Assembly (NCBI GenBank): GCA_035602605.1
Contig: DATNLZ010000097.1
Coordinates: 27,055-91,054, forward strand
Direction of reading: 5' to 3'
Origin: DASQHY01 sp035602605
GTDB taxonomy: Bacteria > Acidobacteriota > Terriglobia > Acidiferrales > UBA7541
DNA: 64,000 nucleotides
The stretch's first letter is position 1, and each line of letters begins with the position of its first letter. Below, in pieces: positions 51,563 through 60,548 of the stretch. The notes beneath the pieces were generated by a model. It did no database searches and was not told the origin of the DNA. It saw only the letters and a program-made list of their open reading frames with translations. A program made the position numbers and the translations under genes.

Positions 51563-51655
51563 GTGACCTTCCACACTGGAATCACGAGTTGTTTGTCAAC
51601 AGCTGCGTGGAGTTCTGGCTGAATACTGGGTGCTAACTTCGAAGGGAGTGGTCGA

Positions 51656-54600
51656 ATGAAAAATTTCTCAACAGGTAGGATTTGGGGAGCTGTTTTGTGT
51701 GCTCTCTTGTTTGCGCTTTGTTGTTCAGTTCCAACCGTGACAGCACAAGAAACAACCGCAGGCATCCAGGGAACCGTAAAAGACGCTCAAGGCGCCTCAG
51801 TAGCCGGCGCGACTGTCGAGGTCACGGGCCCGGCACTAACTGGCATAAAATCGATAACCACCGATTCCTCCGGCGCATACCGATTCACCGGTCTGCCCCC
51901 TGGCGTATACACGCTGACCGTGTCCGCGACGAATTTCCGCAGTTATAAGAATAACCGAATCGAACTGAGCGCTGGCCGCCTCCCCATCATCGACGTGCAA
52001 CTGGAGATCGGTACCAAGGCCGAAACGGTCGAAGTTACCTCGGAGGCTCCGATCGTAGACATCACCCAGAGCAAGACGGAAACGACGGTGACGCAGGAAA
52101 TGCTTGACACCATGCCCAAGGGCCGCTCCTTCCAGTCCGTGATTCCATTTGCTCCCGGTGCGCGTCAGGAGCCCCTCCAGAGCGCCGCCCGGTCTGTTCT
52201 TTCCCAAGGAGGAGCCGGCCGCACCGGCGGTTTTCAGATTGACGGTGCCAGCGACTCGGAAAACACCTACATGGTGGAAGGGATGGACACCACCGATATC
52301 CAGAATGGCGGCGTAGGCGCAAACGTGCCCATGGAGTTCGTGCAGGAAGTCCAGATCAAATCCAGTGGCTTTGAGGCCGAATACGGTGGCGGCAGCGGCG
52401 TCGTCAATGTGATCCAGAAGCGCGGTTCCAACGCGTGGCATGGTTCGGCGGTCACCTATTACCGATCGGATGCTCTCAACGCCAACGACCAGTGCCTCTG
52501 GTTTACCTTGTGCGGTTTGCGCACCAATCCGACGATTGGGTCGAGTTCAGCGAGACGTTTCGACTCGCCTTTGGATCAGGACATCACGAAAAAGGACCAC
52601 TACCGGGCGGTGGATCCCGGTTTCGAGATCGGCGGTCCCATTTTCACGGACAAGCTGTTCCTCTTTGCCAGCTACATTCCCAACTTCACGCGACTGACGC
52701 GTACTGTAAATTTTTCGGGCAGTGATGCCAACGGCACGCCGTTTGGTACGCGTTCTTTCCCCGAGTCGCAGGACGTGCATAATGCGCTGACGAGGCTCGA
52801 TTGGGCGGCCACTAACAAGATCCGGCTCCATGCTTCTTGGCAGTATGGGTACGCGCGTCAATCCGGTATCAACCTTCCCGATCCGGATCCCATCAACCGC
52901 GCACAGGTGAACGGCACTGCGGGTAACAATCCGGCTCAATACAATCCGGACCGCGGTACTGTAAACCCGAATTCGGTATACAACTTCGGCGGGGACATCA
53001 ACGTTACTTCGAAGCTTGTGGTGACCGCCCGCTACGGCTATTGGTACACCAACAGCGAAGACCGTGGGGTCACTCTGGGCACCCCTAGATTTTTGTGGAT
53101 TACCGCTTCAACATCGGGGCTCCCTGCAGGTGTGCCGCCGGAGTTCCAAAAAAACGCCGGCTTCCAAAACGTCCCACCGAACACCCTCAAAAACTATGAC
53201 GTCAACACGCGCCAAGGCTTTAACGCGGACGCGGCTTACTTCTTCAAGGGGTTGGGTACCCACAACATCAAGGGGGGCTGGGGTTTCAACCGTTTGGCAA
53301 ATAATGTCAATACGGGTTTCTCCGGTTCTTATGTTCGCTTAGAATGGGGCCAGTCCTACGGGCCTCTGGATCCGAATGCTTGCGACGTGGCGGGGAAGCC
53401 GGCCTGTACAGGGAAATATGGCGACTTCCTAGTTCGCGACGGTGTGGACACGATTGGTAAAGTAAGTAGCATGAACCATACCCTGTACCTTCAGGATGCA
53501 TGGACCGTGGGACGTGGCTTGACGCTGAATTTGGGCGTGCGCGTTGATAAGGAACACATTCCGGCTTTCGTGCCGGACGCCCCTGTAGTGGACTTCGCCT
53601 TTGGGGACAAGTTGGCTCCTCGTCTCGGTTTTGCATGGGATGTCATGCACAATGGCAAAATGAAAGTGTATGGCAGCTATGGCAAGTTCTTCGACATTAT
53701 GAAGTACTCGCTGCCGCAGGGTTCCTTCGGTGGGCAGTATTGGCATGACTGCGCATACCAACTCAACGACGCGAACATTCTCAATATTAAGCCTGTGAGC
53801 TCCGGTCTCGGCGTGCACTTCTGCCCGCCGTCGGGCGCGGCAGCGGGATCGTTTGGGACCAATACCTTTATCGAGAACGTAAACTATCGCTCGGTCATTT
53901 TGTTCCCCACCGACCCAGGTGTGGATCCCAACCTAAAACCGTTGCAGCAGCACGAATTCACGGTTGGCGCAGAATACGCGCTGAAGAAGAATACGGGGCT
54001 GGAAGTGCGCTACACGCGCAAGCGCCTCGACTATGCTATCGAGGATGTTGGCGTGGCGGTTCCGGGCAATGAATTGTATTACATCGGGAATCCGGGCTAC
54101 GGTATCGTCAAAAACCTGCTGCAGCGTGATACCTACGACTCCAGCGGTCTACCCGTTGTGCCGGCGGAGAAGTTCCCAGCGCAGTGCGTAGATTGCCCGC
54201 TTAGCCCCAAGGCTGTTCGCAACTACGATGGTGTTGAGTTCCGCCTTGTTAAGCGACCCTCTACCAGCTGGTTCGGTATGGCATCTTACACCTACAGCCG
54301 GCTGTGGGGTAACTACGGTGGTTTAACCAGCACGGAAATCTCGGATGGTAGCGGCGGTCGTCACTCCCCTAATAACAGTCGCTACTTCGATCTACCAAAT
54401 ATGGCCTGGGATGCGCATGGCCATCCGGCGATGGGCTATCTTCCCACTGACCGGCCGCATACACTCAAGCTGGCTGGCTCCTATACGCTGAAATGGCTGC
54501 ACCAGGAGACTATCTTCGGGTTCTTCCAATCGGTTTTCTCCGGAACCCCACTCACCACCTGCTGGCCGTCGGTCAGCTCGACCTCGGCGTGTGAGTATGT

Positions 54601-55114
54601 TGAGGGTCACGGTGGCTGGGTGAACCTTTCGCAGGATCCGGCTGCAACTATACCCGCTGCGGCAGCAGGCTCCAACCCCATCAAATTGGTCAGCATTGAG
54701 CAGGGGAAGCGTACAGGCATGTACACCCAGACCGACTTCAGCCTCCATCAGCTGTTCCACGTCAACAAATCCAAGGAAGCAATGACACTGGGATTTGAAG
54801 TCAATGCTTATAACCTCTTCAATCAGCATGCCGTGACCGCCTTGCGGGACACCCCGTTCTCAGGCTCACAAATCAGTACTCCGCGCGTCGGTGGTGGCAA
54901 TAGGGGTACAACCGATTGGCATGCCCTGACCGATAAAGGTTGGAACTATGTCGCGACAGCGAATCTGATTCCGCCAGCATGCGCGGCCACACCAACGGCG
55001 GCCAATTGCAGTTCGGGTGGCGCAGGGTACAAGGCGTTAAGCTCGATTTATGGGCAGCCGGCGCTGTGGCAGGGAGGGCGCACTCTGCGTCTTGCGATCA
55101 GGTTCACGTTCTAA
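51656..55114 (+). CDS. Large TonB-dependent receptor, Oar-type
   Basis: 1152 aa outer-membrane protein. A signal peptide (VLCALLFALCCSVPTVTAQE) precedes a CarboxypepD_reg-like domain (about residues 34-115: GIQGTVKDAQGASVAGATVE) and a plug (about 125-260: KTETTVTQEMLDTMPKGRSF, MVEGMDTTDIQNGG, GGGSGVVNVIQKRGSNAWHG). A large barrel follows, ending RTLRLAIRFTF with the terminal Phe recognised by the Bam machinery. Substrate unknown; the plug wording is typical of acidobacterial receptors proposed to take up plant or microbial polymers. A ribosome-binding GGGAG is present. An intrinsic terminator follows at 55136. Confidence 0.92.
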   Translation: MKNFSTGRIWGAVLCALLFALCCSVPTVTAQETTAGIQGTVKDAQGASVAGATVEVTGPALTGIKSITTDSSGAYRFTGLPPGVYTLTVSATNFRSYKNNRIELSAGRLPIIDVQLEIGTKAETVEVTSEAPIVDITQSKTETTVTQEMLDTMPKGRSFQSVIPFAPGARQEPLQSAARSVLSQGGAGRTGGFQIDGASDSENTYMVEGMDTTDIQNGGVGANVPMEFVQEVQIKSSGFEAEYGGGSGVVNVIQKRGSNAWHGSAVTYYRSDALNANDQCLWFTLCGLRTNPTIGSSSARRFDSPLDQDITKKDHYRAVDPGFEIGGPIFTDKLFLFASYIPNFTRLTRTVNFSGSDANGTPFGTRSFPESQDVHNALTRLDWAATNKIRLHASWQYGYARQSGINLPDPDPINRAQVNGTAGNNPAQYNPDRGTVNPNSVYNFGGDINVTSKLVVTARYGYWYTNSEDRGVTLGTPRFLWITASTSGLPAGVPPEFQKNAGFQNVPPNTLKNYDVNTRQGFNADAAYFFKGLGTHNIKGGWGFNRLANNVNTGFSGSYVRLEWGQSYGPLDPNACDVAGKPACTGKYGDFLVRDGVDTIGKVSSMNHTLYLQDAWTVGRGLTLNLGVRVDKEHIPAFVPDAPVVDFAFGDKLAPRLGFAWDVMHNGKMKVYGSYGKFFDIMKYSLPQGSFGGQYWHDCAYQLNDANILNIKPVSSGLGVHFCPPSGAAAGSFGTNTFIENVNYRSVILFPTDPGVDPNLKPLQQHEFTVGAEYALKKNTGLEVRYTRKRLDYAIEDVGVAVPGNELYYIGNPGYGIVKNLLQRDTYDSSGLPVVPAEKFPAQCVDCPLSPKAVRNYDGVEFRLVKRPSTSWFGMASYTYSRLWGNYGGLTSTEISDGSGGRHSPNNSRYFDLPNMAWDAHGHPAMGYLPTDRPHTLKLAGSYTLKWLHQETIFGFFQSVFSGTPLTTCWPSVSSTSACEYVEGHGGWVNLSQDPAATIPAAAAGSNPIKLVSIEQGKRTGMYTQTDFSLHQLFHVNKSKEAMTLGFEVNAYNLFNQHAVTALRDTPFSGSQISTPRVGGGNRGTTDWHALTDKGWNYVATANLIPPACAATPTAANCSSGGAGYKALSSIYGQPALWQGGRTLRLAIRFTF

Positions 55115-55135
55115 CTGTAGAGAGGTTCTTTTCTG

Positions 55136-55164
55136 GGGGCCGGGCAAACCGGCCCCTTTTTTTT
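55136..55164 (+). terminator. Rho-independent terminator after the large receptor
   Basis: GGGGCCGG (55136-55143), loop GCAAA, CCGGCCCC (55149-55156), immediately followed by eight T residues (55157-55164). Perfect 8-bp GC stem; the clearest terminator in the window. Confidence 0.93.
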
Positions 55165-55312
55165 GTCCGGGTCTCGTTTGTCGTAACGTGGGTAAGTCCC
55201 AACTCCTGCCGGGGGCCCGTAATTTGTTTCGAGCCCCAAGGTACATGCCGCGCTATAATCCAATCCTAACGGGCCATACCGCCTCGAGTTCCGCGTGCAG
55301 GGAGGCCACATA

Positions 55313-56299
55313 ATGCTTCGGACCATATCGCTTGTGATGCTTGTTGTGACCGCTAGACCTGTCCTGGCACAATTTAGGCTACAGGTCACTCCGTGCAAAG
55401 TTAGAATCGTCGCGGTTGACCGGAACACTCACCGCGGGATCGAGAACGTCACGGTGGTATTGATGGATGCGGTGGGTTCCTCCTCCGCGCTGAGCGAGCG
55501 GAATACCGACAGCGCCGGGCAAGCCGAATTTCAGAGTTTTACGGGCACCCACCGAGTTCGGATTTATGGCCCGCAGATTCAGGAGTACAACGGCGAATTT
55601 GAGATCTCGCAGAGTGAATCATTTCATCTGGAACGGATCGATGTCGTCAGAAAGGAAGAGAACACAACCGTCCGTTCTGCTTCCATGACCACCGTGCCCG
55701 CGATGCGTCTGAAAATTCCTGATAACGCGCGTAAGGAGTTCGAAAATGGGAGCAAGGCGATGGAAGGAAAAAGATGGGGGGACGGCCGAAAGCATTTTCA
55801 GGCTGCCGTGGACCTGTACCCCCAGTACGACCTGGCTTACAACGGTTTGGGTGTGGCTTGTTCGAAGCTGAACGACGCACCGGCTGCACGACAGGCTTTT
55901 CTCAAAGCCACCCAGTTGAACGACAAGTTTGCCGAGGCGCAGCGCAACGTGGCGCGGATTCTGTTGGGGGAGCGCAACTATTCAGAAGCCGCCTCACTCC
56001 TAAACCGTTCCCTGAGCGTCGAACCGACGAATGCTTGGGCGCTTATGAACGCCGCCTATGCCGAGCTGCAACTGCGCCAATTTAAGGAGGCCGCCGGGCA
56101 TGCGCAGCGCGTGCACGAATTGCTGCATGAGGGATTAGCCAATGCACACGTTATCGCTGGCTATGCTCTGGAAGCCTTGGGGCAGCCGCAGGAAGCGGCC
56201 GAGCAGTGGAAGCTGTATCTAAAAGAAGATTCAAAGGGACCGAACGCTCAGCGTGCCCGCGAGGCGGTCTTGCGACTTGTTTCATCCTCGCCGAATTAA
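55313..56299 (+). CDS. Secreted TPR-repeat protein with carboxypeptidase-regulatory-like domain
   Basis: About 328 aa from the ATG at 55313, preceded by GGGAGGCC. The signal peptide is MLRTISLVMLVVTARPVLAQ. Residues about 30-110 resemble a carboxypeptidase-regulatory or Ig-like fold (VAVDRNTHRGIENVTVVLMD). The rest has about four TPR units (DLAYNGLGVACSKLNDAPAA, AEAQRNVARILLGERNYSEA, WALMNAAYAELQLRQFKEAA, NAHVIAGYALEALGQPQEAA). It follows the large receptor but after a strong terminator, so it needs its own promoter. Periplasmic; perhaps a partner of the receptor (inference). Confidence 0.82.
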   Translation: MLRTISLVMLVVTARPVLAQFRLQVTPCKVRIVAVDRNTHRGIENVTVVLMDAVGSSSALSERNTDSAGQAEFQSFTGTHRVRIYGPQIQEYNGEFEISQSESFHLERIDVVRKEENTTVRSASMTTVPAMRLKIPDNARKEFENGSKAMEGKRWGDGRKHFQAAVDLYPQYDLAYNGLGVACSKLNDAPAARQAFLKATQLNDKFAEAQRNVARILLGERNYSEAASLLNRSLSVEPTNAWALMNAAYAELQLRQFKEAAGHAQRVHELLHEGLANAHVIAGYALEALGQPQEAAEQWKLYLKEDSKGPNAQRAREAVLRLVSSSPN

Positions 56300-56454
56300 G
56301 AGCATCACTTTTCGCTTGCGCTCCACAGCCTGCCGCGAGTAGATTTATCCTACTGCTGGGGGCAAACGATAGCGACGCACCTATATATGGGACTTCGGTT
56401 GCTGTGGGCCGCCGGCGTGTTTCGAGCGCCTAGATTTGGAACAGGCGGGACACA

Positions 56455-57255
56455 ATGACTGCGATCCTCGCAATAGCCAATCAAAAGGGCGGAGTCGGCA
56501 AGACCACCACGTCCATCAATCTCGCTGCCGCTATCGCCCAGCGCGGCAAAAAGACCCTGCTCATTGATCTTGACCCGCAGGCTAATTCCTCGATTGCATT
56601 CTTTGATTCGGGCGATATGCAACTTTCCATGTTCGACGTTCTCGGCGATCATCGCGCCGAAATGTCCGCGATCATCAAGCAAACCAAAGATCCGCTACTG
56701 TTTCTTGCGCCCGGCCGTCTCGCGCTCGCCAAGCTCGAGCAGCAATTGGCCGGCCAGTTTGACGCGCCATTCAAATTGAAAGATGCGCTCGCGTCGGTCT
56801 TAAAAGAGTACGAGTACATCGTGATCGATACTCCGCCATCGCTCGGCATTCTGACGGTAAATGCTCTTGTCGCATCCACTCATCTGCTGGTGCCCATTCA
56901 AGCTGCCTACTTCGCCATTGAAGGCACCGATGATCTCCTCGAGACCTACGAACGTATTCGCGCGCGCCCCAATCCTGCGTTAAAAGTGCTCGGCGTTCTC
57001 ATCACGCTTTTTGACAAACGCACCAACATCTCCCGCGACACTCACGGGCAGATCCGCACTGTGTTTGGTTCTGTTTTGTTCAAGACCCGTATCAGCAAGA
57101 ATGTTCGCCTCGAAGAAAGCCCGGCCTATAAGGAAACCATCTTGACGTTTGCCCCGAAATCCCCGGGCGCGCAGGAATATCGCAAGCTTGCCTTGGAGGT
57201 CATCCAACGTGTCGAAGAGGATCGGATTGCCCGTCACACTGAAGATGCGGCATGA
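56455..57255 (+). CDS. parA: ParA-family partition ATPase
   Basis: 266 aa deviant Walker ATPase. The P-loop is KGGVGKTT (residues 11-18) with the signature Lys, then LLIDLDPQANSS (A') and IVIDTPPSLGILTVNAL (Walker B). The last part has TRISKNVRLEESPAYKETIL, typical of Soj/ParA. With ParB it segregates the chromosome. It lies beside parB, with parB overlapping its end. The usual neighbours gidA/gidB and dnaA are absent, so this may be a second locus or a rearranged one. Confidence 0.94.
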   Translation: MTAILAIANQKGGVGKTTTSINLAAAIAQRGKKTLLIDLDPQANSSIAFFDSGDMQLSMFDVLGDHRAEMSAIIKQTKDPLLFLAPGRLALAKLEQQLAGQFDAPFKLKDALASVLKEYEYIVIDTPPSLGILTVNALVASTHLLVPIQAAYFAIEGTDDLLETYERIRARPNPALKVLGVLITLFDKRTNISRDTHGQIRTVFGSVLFKTRISKNVRLEESPAYKETILTFAPKSPGAQEYRKLALEVIQRVEEDRIARHTEDAA

Positions 57256-58066
57256 CGCGCATTACGTCGAACAATTAACGACCTTTAGCGGTGCTGCCAT
57301 CGGCCGTATGATTCCGGTCGATAAAATTCGGCCGAACCCGGACCAGCCGCGCAAAGCCCTTGGAGATCTGCGCGAGCTCACCGACTCAGTGAAAGAAAAA
57401 GGCGTTCTCGAACCTCTGCTCATTCGCTACGTGCCGCGCGACGAATGCTACTACATCATTTCTGGCGAGCGCCGCTATCATGCAGCGCGAGCTGCAGGAA
57501 TTCGCGAGCTTCCTTGCATTGAGAAGATTGCCGATGATGCCGAAACCCTTGAGCTCGCTCTCATTGAAAATATCCAGCGCAAGGACCTCACGCCTTTCGA
57601 AGAAGCTGACGGCCTATATCGTTTGGCTGAGCAATTCGAGTACACCCACGATGATGTCGCCCGTAAAATCGGGCGGGCACGCTCTTCGGTAACCGAGACA
57701 CTTTCGCTGCGCAACATTCCCGACGCCATCCGAAAAAAGTGCGTTGAAAACGGCATCATCTCAAAATCTTTACTGCTTCAGGTGGCGCGCCAACCCACCG
57801 AGAAGAAGATGCTGGAGATGGTTCATCGCATCATCCAGGGCGGGCTGACTCGCGATGAAGTGCGTCGCGAACGTCGCGAGGAGCAAACCGGCGGCCCTCG
57901 CCCGCAGCCTTTCGTCTTCAATTATCAGCCTGAAAACGAGGCCTTTCGGCTGCGCATTCAGTTCCGCAAAGGGCATGTAGCGCGCGAGGAGTTGATTGCT
58001 ACCTTGCGGGAGATTCTCGCTTCGCTTGAGCGAACCTCCGAGCGATCAGCCGATCCGGCTGCTTGA
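57245..58066 (+). CDS. parB: ParB/Spo0J-family partition protein
   Basis: About 273 aa from the ATG at 57245, which overlaps the parA stop by 11 bases; the frame is open further upstream but that part does not look like ParB. The N-terminal CTP-binding domain has KIRPNPDQPRKAL and ISGERRYHAARAAGIRELPC, where His replaces the second Arg of GERRxR. The central HTH is TPFEEADGLYRLAEQF to VARKIGRARSSVTETLSL. The C-terminal dimerisation domain is short (RLRIQFRKGHVAREELIATL). Confidence 0.93.
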   Translation: MRHDAHYVEQLTTFSGAAIGRMIPVDKIRPNPDQPRKALGDLRELTDSVKEKGVLEPLLIRYVPRDECYYIISGERRYHAARAAGIRELPCIEKIADDAETLELALIENIQRKDLTPFEEADGLYRLAEQFEYTHDDVARKIGRARSSVTETLSLRNIPDAIRKKCVENGIISKSLLLQVARQPTEKKMLEMVHRIIQGGLTRDEVRRERREEQTGGPRPQPFVFNYQPENEAFRLRIQFRKGHVAREELIATLREILASLERTSERSADPAA

Positions 58067-58133
58067 GATAAGTTAGCCGGCCCAGGCTTTCTCGCTGTTC
58101 TAAGTTATCGTTATCGTTCCCTTGCTCTTGGTC

Positions 58134-58463
58134 ATGTTCGATCTGACTCCCGCGCAAATAGCCACCCTTGAGCGCTTACTCACCGCAGGATTTCACCCCG
58201 TCAAATTTCCTCTCTATGAAAATGCCATCGGTATTGCGGCAGGGAATTGCGCCGCGCTCTTGAAGCCAACAGCTGAAGGTGCTTTGGGTCTTCTCGCTGC
58301 GCCATCTTTTATCATTGATAACAATCTTACCGTCCGCATCAGGCGTAACGGCAAACATTGGTTCGTGTGGAAGAAAAAAGAACTCGAGGTCACCGCCGAG
58401 CGCCAAGCCGAGCTTGAGAATTTCACTGCTCGCCTCGAAAGCCTGCTGCGGCCACCTTCATAG
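58134..58463 (+). CDS. Conserved-looking hypothetical protein
   Basis: About 109 aa from the ATG at 58134; an in-frame start at 58122 adds four residues. I do not recognise a domain. The sequence is an alpha/beta mix with MFDLTPAQIATLERLLTAGF, a FIIDNNLTVRIRRNGKHWFV strand pair and a Glu/Lys-rich helical C terminus. There is no signal peptide or membrane segment. It has amino-acid composition like its neighbours and follows parB by 67 bases, so it could be transcribed with parAB. Confidence 0.6.
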   Translation: MFDLTPAQIATLERLLTAGFHPVKFPLYENAIGIAAGNCAALLKPTAEGALGLLAAPSFIIDNNLTVRIRRNGKHWFVWKKKELEVTAERQAELENFTARLESLLRPPS

Positions 58464-58479
58464 CTATCGAAACTTATTC

Positions 58480-58941
58480 TTACTTATCGTTGTTCTTTTT
58501 GTTGTATTCCGCGACTACGCAGGCAAGGTCGGCCATCATGATCGGATGAATTTCTATCGCCATTCGGCCGCTCTTCACCATTGGATCGCCGCCTACGATT
58601 TCCCGCACTTCGTCAGCCGACGCTGCGTTAACCATCAGCATGCCTCGAATGCGATCATTGTCGAGGAAGGGGCCCGCCAGTGCATATTTCCCCGCCGCCG
58701 CTTGTGACCGGATATAGGCCAGATGTTTCTGCATCAGTTCATGAAGCTCTTCCTTCGGCGGAGTTTGATCGAACTTTTCACCCTTCACCAAAAAAGCGAT
58801 GAAGTACTGCTTCATCCCGTTCGGCAACTGCTGGTTCTGCTGCGACCGCGCTGGCACTCCCGTTGCGATCGCCCCCACAAGTAATAAGGCAACCGTGACA
58901 ATAGCCGCGGTTGCCGCTCGAGCTCCGTGCCGGTTCTCCAT
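58480..58941 (-). CDS. Secreted YCII-related protein
   Basis: About 153 aa. The start ATG at 58941 is preceded by GAGGAG with seven bases of spacing. A signal peptide (ATAAIVTVALLLVGAIATGVPARSQQ) is followed by a YCII/YciI-type ferredoxin-like domain (KQYFIAFLVKGEKFDQTPPK, LAGPFLDNDRIRGMLMVNAA, ADEVREIVGGDPMVKSG) with its conserved His/Asp/Gly pattern. YciI-like proteins are usually cytoplasmic and of unknown activity; secretion is unusual. It is convergent with the hypothetical gene before it and divergent from the serine hydrolase. Confidence 0.8.
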   Translation of the reverse strand: MENRHGARAATAAIVTVALLLVGAIATGVPARSQQNQQLPNGMKQYFIAFLVKGEKFDQTPPKEELHELMQKHLAYIRSQAAAGKYALAGPFLDNDRIRGMLMVNAASADEVREIVGGDPMVKSGRMAIEIHPIMMADLACVVAEYNKKNNDK

Positions 58942-59091
58942 TTTGATTCTCCTCATTGTATTCCCCGAATTGGCGGGCAAAGAAATCGCCTGCGCAAGGA
59001 TATCAGTCCATGATCGCCGATCGAAACGTTTTGTGCCCGATCGAATCCCAAGGTAGGCATCGCGTGCGATATACTGCGCCGGAGGACAACC

Positions 59092-60381
59092 ATGATGGTA
59101 ACGATTACACGCTTCCGGCTGAGTGTCTGGAGAGTGTTGCCTGTCGCTGTTGTTATCTCGATTGCTTCAACCGGCTGGGCCAATGGGACAACAAAAGCCG
59201 CTACCAACCGGATTGACAACGTCCTGCGACACGCTGCCGAGCAAAACAAGGTTCCCGGCCTTGTCGCGATGGTCGCGAGCTCCGACGGAATCGTGTACCA
59301 GGGTGCCGCCGGGAAGCGCGATGTTCATGCGAATATTCCGATGACCAACGACTCGATTTTCCGACTCGCTTCTATGACCAAGCCGGTCACCTCAGTGGCC
59401 GTGATGCAGCTTGTCGAGCGCGGGCTGGTGAAACTGGATGAGCCCGCCCGTACATACTTGCCGGAACTATCTCGCGTGCAGGTTCTCGATGGATACGACG
59501 CAAAAACTGGCAAGGCGAACCTGCGAGCGCCGAAAACTCCTGTGACCGTTCGCCATTTACTCACGCACACCTCGGGATTCGCTTATGAGCTTTTCGATCG
59601 TCGACTCCGTGATTACATGGCGACTGGCGCGGTTCCCAGTCTTTTCGAGGGTGGCGATGGTTTTCTGCAGGCCCCGCTCATGTTTGATCCGGGCGAGCGA
59701 TGGGAATATGGAATCAGTGCGGACTGGTCTGGAAAGCTAGTTGAGGCGGTCAGCAAGCAATCGCTCGAGGATTATTGCCGGCAGCACATCTTTGAGCCCC
59801 TCGGTATGGCCGACACTTTTTTCAAGGTCCCAGCTGACAAACAATCCCGTTTGGTGACCCTTCACCAGCGCAGGGAAGATGGCACGCTGGCGGAAACCCC
59901 ATCCCTCCCAGCCAAGCCAGTGAAAGTTTTCAGTGGCGGCGGGGGACTTCACTCCACGGCCGGCGACTATTTGAAGTTCGCACGGATGCTGCTTGGCGGA
60001 GGGAAACTTGGCCAACCTCGGATACTCCGCTCGGAAACCGTCAGTTTGATGGGACAGAACCAAATTGGCAGCTTGACTGTGGGGGGCCTCCACAGCCTCA
60101 TGCCGCAACTAGCCACAGATGGAGTGAGGGCCATGGGCTCTCTCGATAAGTTCGGTCTGGGCTTAGCGATTAACACCAAACCCTTTGATGGTGGTCGCGC
60201 TGCCGGAAGCCTGGCATGGTCGGGAATCTATAACACCTTCTTCTGGATCGATCCGACGCACAAGACCTGCGCCGTACTCATGATGCAAATCCTGCCATAT
60301 ATGGACGAAACGCCCAAAGCCGTACTCGAGGAATTCGAGCGCGCCATTTACGCACCGCTCACAGAAGCAACTCATCGTTAA
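59092..60381 (+). CDS. Class C beta-lactamase-like serine hydrolase
   Basis: 429 aa, with a signal peptide (RVLPVAVVISIASTGWA). The catalytic Ser and Lys are in SMTK (S94-K97), and a Tyr in WEYGISADWSG (Y206) stands in for the YxN motif. A KTG-like third motif is not obvious (AGSLAWSG near residue 370). This pattern fits family VIII carboxylesterases, penicillin-binding-protein-like peptidases or D-aminopeptidases more than true AmpC. RHLLTHTSGF is a common segment of the family. The substrate is unknown. Confidence 0.88.
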   Translation: MMVTITRFRLSVWRVLPVAVVISIASTGWANGTTKAATNRIDNVLRHAAEQNKVPGLVAMVASSDGIVYQGAAGKRDVHANIPMTNDSIFRLASMTKPVTSVAVMQLVERGLVKLDEPARTYLPELSRVQVLDGYDAKTGKANLRAPKTPVTVRHLLTHTSGFAYELFDRRLRDYMATGAVPSLFEGGDGFLQAPLMFDPGERWEYGISADWSGKLVEAVSKQSLEDYCRQHIFEPLGMADTFFKVPADKQSRLVTLHQRREDGTLAETPSLPAKPVKVFSGGGGLHSTAGDYLKFARMLLGGGKLGQPRILRSETVSLMGQNQIGSLTVGGLHSLMPQLATDGVRAMGSLDKFGLGLAINTKPFDGGRAAGSLAWSGIYNTFFWIDPTHKTCAVLMMQILPYMDETPKAVLEEFERAIYAPLTEATHR

Positions 60382-60500
60382 CGCAGCTACAACCCAGCAA
60401 TAGCTGCGCCTACCAGCACCAGTCCAATGGTTTGTTGCTGAGAAACTCCTTTCCTAACCCAAAGCAACCTCTGCGCTACTGCCAGCTATACTTAGTATTG

Positions 60501-60514
60501 TTATTCTCGAATAA
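60501..60514. promoter_or_regulatory. AT-rich palindrome upstream of sulP
   Basis: TTATTC (60501-60506), TC, GAATAA (60509-60514): perfect 6+6 inverted repeat, 34 bases before the chosen sulP ATG. Possible operator. A TATACT at 60486-60491 may be the -10 of a promoter just before it. Confidence 0.4.
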
Positions 60515-60548
60515 GAGAAAGCCGCTGGGAATCCCGCAGGGAATTAAG

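Larger units (their letters stand above)
51245..51655 (+). other. 411-base leader/intergenic region before the large receptor
   Basis: No gene. It starts AT-rich (51300-51345), then carries a candidate promoter (51425-51452), a pair of direct repeats (51478-51509) and a stem-loop (51542-51562), each listed separately. The distance from promoter to ATG implies an untranslated leader of about 195 bases. Confidence 0.6.
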
